Positions 54,300-64,000 of a DNA stretch of 64,000 nucleotides are shown one piece after another. This DNA comes from Apostichopus japonicus (taxonomy: Eukaryota; Echinodermata; Holothuroidea; Aspidochirotida; Stichopodidae), in NCBI RefSeq assembly GCF_037975245.1, contig NC_092566.1, positions 3,722,001 to 3,786,000 of the forward strand, in the 5' to 3' direction. The notes beneath the pieces were generated by a model, which did no database searches, had not been told where the DNA came from, and saw only the letters and a list, made by a program, of their open reading frames with translations. Each line of letters starts with the position of its first letter. Within the stretch, counting starts at the first letter, position 1. The translations under genes and the position numbers were made by a program.

Positions 54300-57200
54300 A
54301 TGTCGGAAAATCATATGAATGGCGTCAATGAAGACGATACAACTTTCTTATTCACCTCCGAATCTGTTGGAGAGGGTCACCCAGGTAAGATCCACATGTA
54401 GTTAAGCTTAAATGACAAATATTATATTCATTGGTTTACAATATTCAGATCATTCTTCTACACATCAGTGTGCGTTTTTCGTTGTCGTAGTAATCATGGA
54501 ATAGTAAACATGTGGTGTGAGTGTCTCATGTCAGGTGACGTACACATGATATTATTTAAAATTGTTGGTTCTTAGCGGTCGTTGTTTGTTGTCGATATCC
54601 ATTGTTATGACGGCTCTGGTTAAGAATCGTGCTGCATGTTTATTTTCGGTTTCAGTGTTACACTTACCCACACTGAATGAAATGACTGCAGCTATATTCA
54701 GAAAAGAAATTTATCAAATCAAGATATTATTCATAACATACATACCAATCAAAGGAATAATTTCTGGTATTGCATCATTACAAATGCTACCTATGCAAAT
54801 TATTGTTGACTTCGAGCATGACAAACCTCACGTCATACTTCTTTGACTGTGGCCTAAACATTTTGCAACACTTTGAGTAAGACTAGAGCAAAGATGTTGA
54901 TAGTACCAGACTTCACTTATATATGTTTTATCAGATTATGTTGGAGTAATTGATGAAACCTTTGCATGGAATAACTGATTCGGTGTTGGTTTGCCATAAG
55001 TAGATTAAACAACCTGCAACAGAAGACCCTAGAATCAAGGTCATAGTCGACATTTTACATCAATGACTGTACACTTTTTTACTGATGACATATTTTCATT
55101 GTCCATTAGTGCTTTCTTCCAATCATTCAGTATTTGTCATTCATTGCTTCAAACAGGTCTTCATTGGTTGTACAGTTACAATGAGCACTGCTAATATAAT
55201 GTGTACAACAGCTAGTATATGTTACTCTTGGCACATGAAGTACTTAGTTTTAACAATATGCAACAGTAGACCCAAACTTGACACATTCCATCAACTGATT
55301 TTAGTATTCTAATTAAACTTTCTTAGTGCTGAGCAATGTCAAAGTTTTCCAAGCCACACCAAAGGAGTAGTACATCAAAATTAACATTTTGTAGAAAAGT
55401 TGGCAGTTTTCTGAGGCTCGAGGTCATAGTCGACATTTACCAACAATGACTATGTACACTTTTTTAGCATCGCACAGGTTTTCATGGTTGTACAGTTACA
55501 ATGAGCACTGCTCATATAATGTATACAACTTTATAAGTTTTCTACTTCTTTTTCCTCCCTTTCTGGTACATCTTCTTTTTCCTGTTGAACTTTTTCTTTA
55601 AAATTCATTTATTGTAAATATTGTAAATATGTTGTATGTGCTAGAAATAAACTTGTCATTGTCATTGTCAACTGGTAGTATAAATATGTAAATCTTGGCA
55701 CATTGCCTATAAATCCTGCGCACTGTTTGTATTTTGATTCAACTGCAGGCTGGTTCAGGATAGTTCAAGTTGTACTGCTGCCAAGTTTTTAGGGGATGCT
55801 ATGTATCAAGATAAATAACATTTAGTCTTTTACATCAATGATCCACCCGGCGGCCCCCCCCCAAAAATCCCAAATGTATCCTTACCATTCTGTTTTTATC
55901 TGTTCTTATAACCAGTGGTTTATTGCCTTCATCATGTTTGTTGTAAATATCAACCAGCAGAGTGGAGGTCAATGGTTCTGTGTGGCAGTGAATCTAGTTT
56001 AGACCAGTTTAATCTAGTGAGACAGTATTGTTGTGCCTTGAGATTAGAACATAACATGATTGTTGTGACTGAGTTCATGAAAGGGCAAGGCAGAATTAAA
56101 TACATGGCTGGATATAACCAAGAAACTTGCAAGACTTCCAAATAATGTGGAATAATTTAGAAAATTTAATACATTTTTAAAAGTAATTCAAACATTAATT
56201 TGCTACTTTTTTTTTGCTTAACCCTGATGGAGGCCACATAAATGGATTATCTACAAATCACAATTTCTTCAAAATTTCCGTAACTTTAATATATAACCAT
56301 TCGAAGCCAATATCCCTGTCAACATCGATTGATTAGTCAAAAATCATCAGCTACCGAACAAGTACTGTAGTATTTTTTATTGAGAGGTCAAAGGTTATCA
56401 ATTTCATCTATAGATGATGCATTAATGTGTATCAAGTTTGAAGTTAGTGGTAACATTGAGTAGTGCCTTGGTGGATTATTATACTGGTAGAGGCTAACAC
56501 TGTCTGCACTTCACCTGCTTACATTTCTTCTCACTCCCAGCCTCCTAGTTTAGCAATTTATGAAATATTACAAAAGTTTAATAATTTTAGTTCTATTGGC
56601 ACCAGCTTCACAGTCTTGTGCTTTCCAACCTTTGATTCTCCAAAATTTGAAGTGTCCCAATAGGCGAGTGTGATTGTCAATTAGGAATGTTAGTGAGCTA
56701 GTTGTTATGGGGACTGCTCAAATGTTCAGGCCTCTTAAAATTACATGAACACTGTACAGAGAGTGACATAGCAACTCTTGCCCTACCAGGTATGGTACAT
56801 TGGCACATGGTCCGGTATGGTACATGAGCCTTGCATGTAGGTTTCTCAATTGAACTTACAATCATGTACATCCTGCCAAGATATTGGTAGGTGATATAAT
56901 TCTAGTTCCAAGAACTGTAACTTACGATGACAAAGCATTTTTTTCTTTCTGTGAATGATTACGTATGTATACAAGTGTGTATGTTTAAGTTTTGATAGTC
57001 CTGTGATTTGAAATTTAGTTTAATTTTACATATATGGCCTCTTCCCCAATTTTCTTTTATGGAAAAAATATTTAGTATTGTCAAACTTTTTCCAAAAATC
57101 TCAAATACCAAGTCGTTGAAGTGTGTAACCACGCGTAACCTTGGTAAGTGTGTGTAAGTGATTCCAGGACTTATTTTTTATTCAGACTGAACGGCAGTAC

Positions 57201-60200
57201 GTGTCCTATTTGTTTTGACATTACATCAGTTTGAAAGGATCATATACTTACTGGCCTGGAGGATTGATTCCGGCCATTAGGAAAGTTTATTTTTAATCTA
57301 CTCAAGGCTTGGGAGGGATTAATTTTAAGTGATTGGGGTTGAATCTGGTATTAAGTTGGTAGTCTTATCTCTGCAATCATACAATGGAAGACAGCAGTGT
57401 TTGCACTAGTTAGTTGTTGCTGCTGAGTCATCATGTCCTAATAGAGTTTTCCATATTTCCCATCCACCCCAGTCCCCACACCACTCTCTACACTTTCTGG
57501 TCAATATTGCAAACCTATTGGTGGAACAATCAAGGGAGTTTATGAAAGATTACTCTATGTGTGATTTCAATTCAGCGTTGTCCGTCTTGAATCGTTCAGT
57601 TTCCAATATATCTTTCTCTTCTACTTTGCTTTTACAGACAAGATCTGCGATCAAGTCAGTGATGCCGTGTTAGATGCCTACCTGGAACAGGACCCAAATG
57701 CCAAGGTCGCCTGTGGTAAGTGGTTGAATGTTTTCTAGAACAATCTAACGACAAGAACATACTGTCATTGTTTAGTTAGCCCTAGTAATGTGTGTATGGA
57801 GCCAACTGTTTCTTTCAATTATCTGAACCAACACACGTCCTTAGAAGTCTTGTTGATCAGCGCAAATGTGGACGTTATCTGCTGTTCCACTGTGTGTTGG
57901 GCCTGTTGGCACTACATGCTATTTTGATATAGAAACCTTGCTATGTTATCAATGACTAAGCAAGTATTACTCTCTTTTGGCATCAGAGCCACCACCTTTA
58001 TGCATCAAGTTGCAACCAACGTGTTTTTAAATTGATTAAGAAAAATCATTTGTCTTGTATCATTGCTGTACATGTTAACATTTTGAAATGTTCATATTTA
58101 CTTCGCTCCTCCCTTACCTGTCTCCTCACAACCTTAGCACCTCATTCTACCGTGTCTAGTATGGCCTGGTAATCTTTTAACACTGTGCACCCTCAGTGAC
58201 CGGCTCCTCCGGTCGTTGCCCTTCTTTCTCATTCTACCATCCAAAGTGTTTACTCGTGCATTTTCGTAGTGGATTCAAATCTTACAAAAATTGCCCGGAA
58301 TACATTGGATTTTTACCTTCTTTACATCCTTTGGGATTTCAGAACGTTCTTATATATCTACACCATTCTCTTCGCCAGTCTCTTCACCAGTCTACTTAAG
58401 CACTTTCCTCTTCTACCTAGCCTATCAACTCGTCATTGCTGTATCCTGTTTGATAACAGTTTGATATCGTTGAAATTAGTTGGTTCATATGCAAATCCCC
58501 AATAGTTATTTAGGTATGCTATGTTAACTCCCCTCCCCCCCCCCCTCCCCCAAACCTTTGAAGGTGACAGCAAGGTGTGAAATTACTTCCTGAACCACTT
58601 TTCATTTTAAAGATGGTTGAAGGTATAAACAGGTACTTGTACTTGTCACAACTACTGCTAGCACCTATTTTTCTCCTCGGTCGGTCAGTCTGTCTTTGTT
58701 ACTATTTCTGATCCCACAATCATCATATATGCCTGCTTTTAACCTTCTGTGGTTAAACACAACAAAACAAAAGTATTAGCAGCCTTCATTTTCAAGGTTT
58801 CCACAGATCTGAAAAGATCTGTTTCAAAAGAGAATAATATTATAGAAGTTTTGTTATTTATAAAAGTAAATTTGTAGCATCATTAGGGTATAATGTAGAA
58901 GTTTTGTTATTTATAAAATACTAGTGAATTTGTAGCATCGTGAGGGTCAGTTTAATTTACCAGTCATAAAATGAAAGAACAACAATTCAATACATGTCTT
59001 CTTTGTTCTATAAAACCATTTTTAGGGAATTATATTCAAAGAATGTTTTAGCACAAAGGTTTGAAAAGTTTCAAGAAAAAAGTCCTATGCCAACAACAGG
59101 TTGTAAAGCATCAGTTGAAATTGTTATTTCAAGGTTAATGAACATTGTGTGATTAACAGTTGACACTGTACACTGCACCTGGCATTGCAAGCATTGGTCT
59201 TGCAATCAGTACCAAGTATTGCATCATCCCACAAAAAAATGGTGGTTGCTTAACATTTTAACCTTTTGACTAGTCATTGAAAATGTTATAATGTGTCATT
59301 TTGAATGTCTGACTGGCCACTGTGGAGGAGCAGTAGTTTGTTGAAAGATGAGCACCCATTTTATTTGAACATTATGTACAATAAAGTAAAGTGCTTCTGT
59401 AGCATCAGTTTGCATTGCAAATACATGTTAATTGTAGATGCTTAGCCAAGATACATGAACACATCATCCACAGTGGTTGGATATCAGCTGTTATATAGAA
59501 AGGGGAGAAAATAGAAACAAAAATATTGGTGAAATAAAAGGACAACTGTGAGATGACCTGATCACACAAGTGTTTTCAGTATTTCCTTCAATATTTCCTC
59601 AAAATACCTGCTCGTTTTTCCATCTTTCTCCATAAATTATGTATCATATACTGTACATGTGTAATAGCATAAGTGCTTATCATAAATAATAACTAGTGTT
59701 TACACAACCCAATCTTTTTGTGTTTACAGAAACGGCAAGCAAAACAGGAATGATTATGGTCTTTGGCGAGATCACATCATCTGGGATCGTGGATTATCAG
59801 AAAGTCGTCCGTCAAACTATCAAAGAAATCGGTTACGATAGCTCTGATAAAGGCTTCGACTACAAAACTTGCAATGTGTTGGTGGCCATTGAGAAACAGA
59901 CTGCAGAAATTGCAAACACTGTCCACATAGATAAAGCAGAAGATGACATTGGTGCCGGAGACCAGGTAAGCTGAGCAGTGATGTGGTCACACTTGGAACA
60001 CTTGTTACCTGGCATTTGTTGCCAGATGCAGTATTTATGTCACTAGATACTGGCATTTGTTGCCAGATACATTATTTATGTCACTAGATACTGGGATTTG
60101 TTACATATAACTGAAAACATTTTTGAAATTTTCTTTATTTGTCGGATGGTATTGCTACCTGATAAGCTGTTTAACATCACCCATATTTTTTATGAGGGTC

Positions 60201-63200
60201 ATTTGTTTAATAGATATATTTATGATTTATTTTATCAACTCTTCAGGGCTTAATGTTTGGGTATGCCACAGACGAGACGGAATCTGCCATGCCACTAACA
60301 GTAGAATTAGCGCATGGTCTTACAAGACGATTGGCTGAGTTGAGGAGAAGCTCGGAGCCAAGGTTACGACCAGATTGTAAATCACAGGTGAGAATTTTGC
60401 ATTTCATATCAGATAAATATCATCGTAATCATAATTTATACTTCAATATTTCTATCATATTGTCAACAACTCATTTCATATCCGACATCAGTGGTAAACA
60501 AAATAGATTACACCAGATGCAGGTGTATCCGTTCATTTTGAACTCTGCTCCACAATACACACAACCTATTCAGGAGTATGACTTGTAATGTCTTACATCA
60601 ACAATCCAGTTTATGTATGACAAAGAAACTTGCTCTTAATTACAATCTTCTAAACTTTACATCATTGTGTCAAGGCAACGCCTTCTGACACCATTTTTAC
60701 AACAGTTAACCCTCTTCTTTGGTAAATTGTCACACCCAAGTGTGCACAATTCACACAGTTGCTTCCGGCACACTATGTCGTGCCTAACAAAAATGTCCCC
60801 CGGGTTCATCCCATAAATCTCCAGTCCATTGCCTTAGCCATTTGTCCACTTTGCCCCTCCGTGTTGAGCTGGTATTGATGTGACTGGTATTGATGTGTAT
60901 CCTGGCCGGTATTGATGTGTGCCCTGGATTCCATGTAAAAGTCATTAACCGGGCATTGAGCTGGTTGTTACATAGCATATCAAATCACAAAGGCTGATTA
61001 TGTAACTCTCCCAGGGTGTCATTGTATAGGATGATCTTTGTACCTCTGCCATCATAATAGGATTTAGTAGATTCAGTGATAAGTAGGACAGGCATGGATA
61101 GGTTCTTTTAAGCTTAGTGTGTGTGTGCTGTAGGTTGCATTGTCCTTGTGGTGGATTATGTCAAACTGTTGGCAAAGTTGGGTAAAAATACTGAGATTGT
61201 AGGTAAATATAGGGCCTTTGTACATCTTAAGCTAGCAAGGTGAACTTCACACAATGTGAACAGGGGACGTGCAAACAAAGACTAAAACGTGACCAAGTTA
61301 AACAATGCAATTGTATTTGCCATGTACTACTAAACCCCTTAGCCTTGTTTTTCAACCTTGCTTTGTCCTTCACTTGATCCTTTCTGACATTTATTTGAAT
61401 TGAAAGATCCAGAATACTTTAGGCCTTGATTAAGGCAACTGCCACACATTTGATATTTATTTTGGGTAGTGACACTAACCTGTAACTAACAATTTTGTTT
61501 ACATGTGTGCAATTTGCCCAGCAAGAGAAGACTTGGGAGTAAGACTAGAGCAAAAATGTTGATAGTACCAGACCTAATTAATGTTTTATTACATTATGTT
61601 GGAGTATTTGATGGTTGCATGGAATACTATACATTTGGTGTTGTTATATTGCCATAAGCAGCATTAAACAACATGCAACAGTAGACCCTAGCTGTTTGCA
61701 AGTTTGTAGTGACACACTCCGTCAACTGATTTTTGTATCGGTATTAAACTTTCTTAGTGCTGAGTAATGTCAAAGTTTTCTAAGTTCTAATGACTAACGC
61801 ATTATGGCTGATTTAGTAACTATGCATTTTTTCCCCATGTTACCTTTTGCAGGTCACGGTAGAATACAGAATGGACAAAGGGGCCTGCGTTCCCATCAGA
61901 GTACACACTATTGTCATATCCACACAACATTCACCAGATATCTCACTAAAGGAACTGCAAGAGGTCCTCCGCGAGGATGTTGTCAAATACGTTATTCCAC
62001 CCAAATATTTGGATGGCGACACCATTTTGCACTTAAACCCCTCTGGCAGTTTCATCATTGGTGGTCCCCAGGGTGACGCCGGGCTGACAGGACGTAAAAT
62101 CATTGTGGACACGTACGGAGGCTGGGGGGCTCATGGTGGGGGCGCATTTTCAGGAAAGGACTTTTCTAAAGTTGATAGATCTGCGGCCTATGCAGCTAGA
62201 TGGGTGGCCAAATCTCTGGTGAAGGCTGGACTGGCAAAGAGAGTACTTGTACAGGTAATGAATATGCATTATTATGTAGATTAGGATGCTCTGTGTTGTA
62301 CTTTATAGATTTATAAAAGAATTATTATTTAGTCACTGGCAGCAGAAAACAGAATAACAACAAAGATTAGATATGCAAATTGCTGCGGACAAAGAATTTA
62401 CTATGTATTTATGTATGTATGTATGTATGTATGTATGTATGTATGTATGTATGTATGTATGTATGTATGTATGTATGTATTTTAGAGCCTCCTGCAAGCA
62501 GGAACTTAGCGAAGAAGCCATCATTGGCGTATCAAAGCCGCAAGCTGACCGAAGTCAGTCTCTTAGATTCATATTTTAACGTCCGTGATTATGACTTGCC
62601 AATTGTCAACAACTCTGTAACTGGACGACATACATTTATTTTGGAGTGACTCGAACTCGGGACCTTATGATTGAAAGGCACCGGCGTTAACCACTGAGCT
62701 GACACTCCTTTATAAAGAAATTGAACACTTATATAGAACACTTATAAAGAAATTGAGAAAATCAAATGGCTGTAAGTATATAGAATGAAAGTGGAGGTCT
62801 AAGTGGAACAGAGCTGGTAACATTAGGCCTCCTATAAAGAACTAACAAGAAATGAAACTGTAACAAAATAAAAGGGAAAAAAACATTTAATTGTAGCTGA
62901 AGGAGTGACATTTTTTCCTCTCTTTTCCCTCCCCAGGTGGCTTACTCTATCGGTATTGCCGAGCCTCTGTCCATCACAGTCTTCCATTACGGCACTTCAG
63001 TCCATTCAGAAAAACAACTCCTAGCAATTGTCAAGAAGAACTTTGACTTGAGACCAGGCTCAATTGTAAAGTAAGTGCATCAACGGGATGATAAACACAT
63101 TGAAATACATGATAGGATGATTGATTTGGGGCACCTTAATGTTATCTTAACCCCCCCCCTTCTGCCCTTGTGGATCCATTTGGTTTCATCCAAATCTCAT

Positions 63201-63583
63201 TGGATAGTTTTCAAGCAAATAATGCTTGGTAGAAAATGGTAGTTGGTACCTTCCATGAAATTTGCAAGAGTAAATCCCCCGATGATTTGTTAAGGAAGTG
63301 ACAGTAAACTGGTCTTGCTTCCAAGGTGATGTGGGTCATATTGTATGGCTGGTACAGGGAGACAAGATGGGACCTATAGCATGAATTATATAACATCTCA
63401 CTGTAAAACTGTCAGTTGAGTTTGTGGCATTTGTTTGGTACACTGTAATGTAACATATCACTTTGTTTTTCTCTTAACAGGGAACTAGGGCTGAAGAAAC
63501 CCATTTACCGCAAAACTGCATCTTACGGACATTTTGGCCGCAAGGAATTTTCCTGGGAACAACCTAAGAAGCTGATCCTCTAA
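54300..63583 (+). CDS. MAT2A: S-adenosylmethionine synthetase (methionine adenosyltransferase), complete
   Basis: Seven exons: 54300-54384, 57638-57715, 59730-59965, 60247-60387, 61853-62254, 62937-63070, 63481-63583 (stop TAA). They total 1179 nt, 392 residues (human MAT2A is 395), all with GT-AG introns. The enzyme makes S-adenosylmethionine from methionine and ATP, releasing phosphate and pyrophosphate, in the cytosol as a dimer or tetramer. Visible motifs: [14 protein letters not shown] (23-36 region), [16 protein letters not shown] across the exon 3/4 junction (129-144), [13 protein letters not shown], the glycine-rich GGGAFSGKD (275-283) with [12 protein letters not shown], and the C-terminal [15 protein letters not shown]. 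All catalytic signature regions look intact. The first ATG is in frame with a short non-conserved leader, as in animal MATs. Invertebrates commonly have one cytosolic MAT; the symbol is the nearest vertebrate name. Confidence 0.95.
54385..57637. other. MAT intron 1 with dispersed and duplicated repeats
   Basis: Segments at 54875-55035 and 55255-55365 match parts of 61535-61790 in intron 4. A second set, GGTCATAGTCGACATTT and GTTGTACAGTTACAATGAGCACTGCT, is duplicated at about 55040/55425 and 55165/55485. A C-run lies at 55853-55862. No other gene was seen. Confidence 0.6.
58820..58945. repeat. Tandem duplication of about 58 bp in MAT intron 2
   Basis: TAGAAGTTTTGTTATTTATA, then AAATTTGTAGCATC or GAATTTGTAGCATC, then AGGGT, occurs twice in succession. 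Confidence 0.75.
59716..59744 (+). promoter_or_regulatory. MAT intron 2 acceptor with UACAG|AAAC motif in a possible hairpin
   Basis: The intron 2 3' splice site reads TTTACAG|AAAC; TACAGAAAC spans 59725-59733. TTTTG (59716-59720) can pair with CAAAA (59740-59744), and TG with CA inside (59721-59722 with 59736-59737), placing the motif in the loop. METTL16/METT-10 methylates UACAG-type sites in MAT/sams transcripts in vertebrates and nematodes (family knowledge); a role here is inference. Confidence 0.4.
59985..60112. repeat. Tandem repeat of about 48 bp, 2.3 copies, in MAT intron 3
   Basis: CTGGCATTTGTTGCCAGAT, then ATTTATGTCACTAGATA, is repeated. Each unit has its own small palindrome (TGGCA...TGCCA). 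Confidence 0.8.
60705..60880 (-). repeat. tRNA-derived SINE, same family as 44805-45135
   Basis: On the minus strand, GGCAAAGTGGACAAATGGCT and AAGGCAATGGACTGGAGAT form a tRNA-like head, with a degenerate box B (GATGAACCC). Then come ACTTGGGTGTGACA and GGGTTAACTGTTG, shared with the copy at 44805. Confidence 0.6.
61535..61790 (+). repeat. Dispersed repeat shared by MAT introns 1 and 4
   Basis: AGTAAGACTAGAGCAAA, GTTGATAGTACCAGAC, TTAAACAAC, CAACAGTAGACCC and CTTTCTTAGTGCTGAG occur here and at 54875-55365 in the same order and orientation; the intron 1 copy is interrupted by about 220 bp. Confidence 0.75.
62402..62482. repeat. (ATGT)n microsatellite, about 20 units
   Basis: An almost perfect GTAT/ATGT tetranucleotide run in MAT intron 5. 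It creates open frames in several phases that are not genes. Confidence 0.95.
62637..62712 (-). repeat. tRNA-like SINE head in MAT intron 5
   Basis: On the minus strand: GGAGTGTCAGCTCAGTGGTT, then CCTTTCAATCATAAGG, then GAGTTCGAGTC and CACTCC. The acceptor-like ends pair (GGAGTG/CACTCC) but the T-stem does not, so it is read as a SINE head and not a working tRNA gene. Confidence 0.5.
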
Positions 63584-64000
63584 AAAGAATAGACAAATAT
63601 ATTTTACTAACCAAACTAAGACAAAATGAGATTGGGTTGGGGAAAAAAATGACATTCGTTGAAGAACATGGTATATTGTCACCATATTGCACAAGTGCTG
63701 CCTGGGATCAAGAAAGTTATGTTAATAGTTAATATAAGGTATCCTCATTATGAGAAAATTGTGTCAAAAGCAGTAGCATGTATCTATAATTTAGAAGCAA
63801 TTAACTCTTTTTATCTTCGCTGCTTATCATTTCAATTCGTGTTTAAAGGAAAACAAATACTTAACCGATGAAGGAAATATCTGTAAATAGTGTGATACAT
63901 CAAGCTCATGTTACCATGGACATATCGTCAGCTGTCCGAAAGCATTTTCTGTATTCATTTTACACTGTTGGAAGTTGCATGGAATCACTAGTTTACAGTA
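63584..64000 (+). other. MAT 3' untranslated region, running off the window
   Basis: No AATAAA appears before the window end, so the transcript probably continues. No UACAGAGAA element of the kind found in vertebrate MAT2A 3' UTR hairpins is present in these 417 bases. Confidence 0.6.

Noticed and set aside
62373-62649. ORFs with MYVC repeats
   Set aside because: Products of the (ATGT)n microsatellite in a MAT intron.
62637-62712. Functional tRNA gene on the minus strand
   Set aside because: The T-stem does not pair and the seventh acceptor pair is mismatched; the context is an intron. A SINE head is more likely.
63584-64000. Vertebrate-style METTL16 hairpins in the MAT 3' UTR
   Set aside because: No UACAGAGAA sequence occurs in the visible part; it could still lie beyond the window.

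Overview
The window reads as nuclear DNA of a marine invertebrate deuterostome, most likely an echinoderm and perhaps a sea cucumber. The grounds are spliceosomal introns with GT-AG borders, AT-rich non-coding DNA full of small transposons and tRNA-derived SINEs, a single-exon fast-evolving rhodopsin-type GPCR, and deuterostome-like versions of UBXN8 and MAT2A. The taxon is an inference. No bacterial, plasmid or CRISPR feature was seen.

Layout. (1) About 74-25380, plus strand: the 3' part of a large mosaic secreted serine protease gene. Fourteen exons encode F5/8C (F-type-lectin-like), LDLa, PAN/apple, LDLa, SRCR, LDLa, SRCR and a trypsin domain. Its 5' end lies outside the window. (2) 19673-20779, minus strand: an intronless GPCR gene, antisense inside the 7 kb intron that splits the second SRCR domain. 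(3) 26844-53382, minus strand: an eight-exon UBXN8 gene (ER-anchored UBX protein, p97/VCP adaptor), spread over 26.5 kb because its introns hold most of the mobile DNA. (4) 54300-63583, plus strand: a complete seven-exon S-adenosylmethionine synthetase gene (MAT2A/metK family, 392 aa). UBXN8 and MAT are head to head across 917 bp. The protease and UBXN8 are tail to tail, with opposing poly(A) signals about 100 bp apart.

Mobile and repeated DNA. The 14 kb UBXN8 intron 31860-45954 holds three copies of a TTAA-flanked MITE (a fourth fragment ends at base 22), a decayed LINE, a 1.65 kb foldback element with a 6-bp target duplication and a paralogous empty site nearby, a 0.48 kb direct duplication whose second copy has 20-bp inverted termini, and a tRNA-derived SINE. 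Another UBXN8 intron holds a non-autonomous hAT-like element with a perfect 8-bp target duplication, nested in an older inverted-repeat element. The protease introns hold a broken Ty3/gypsy gag fragment, tRNA-like SINEs and several tandem arrays.

The genes do not form one pathway. Points most worth following up are the protease architecture with uniform phase-1 module borders, the UACAG|AAAC sequence at the MAT intron 2 acceptor (resembling the METTL16/METT-10 m6A target), the nested GPCR with altered class A motifs, and the datable nested transposon insertions. Exon borders come from reading frames and splice consensus by eye; no transcript or database search was available.
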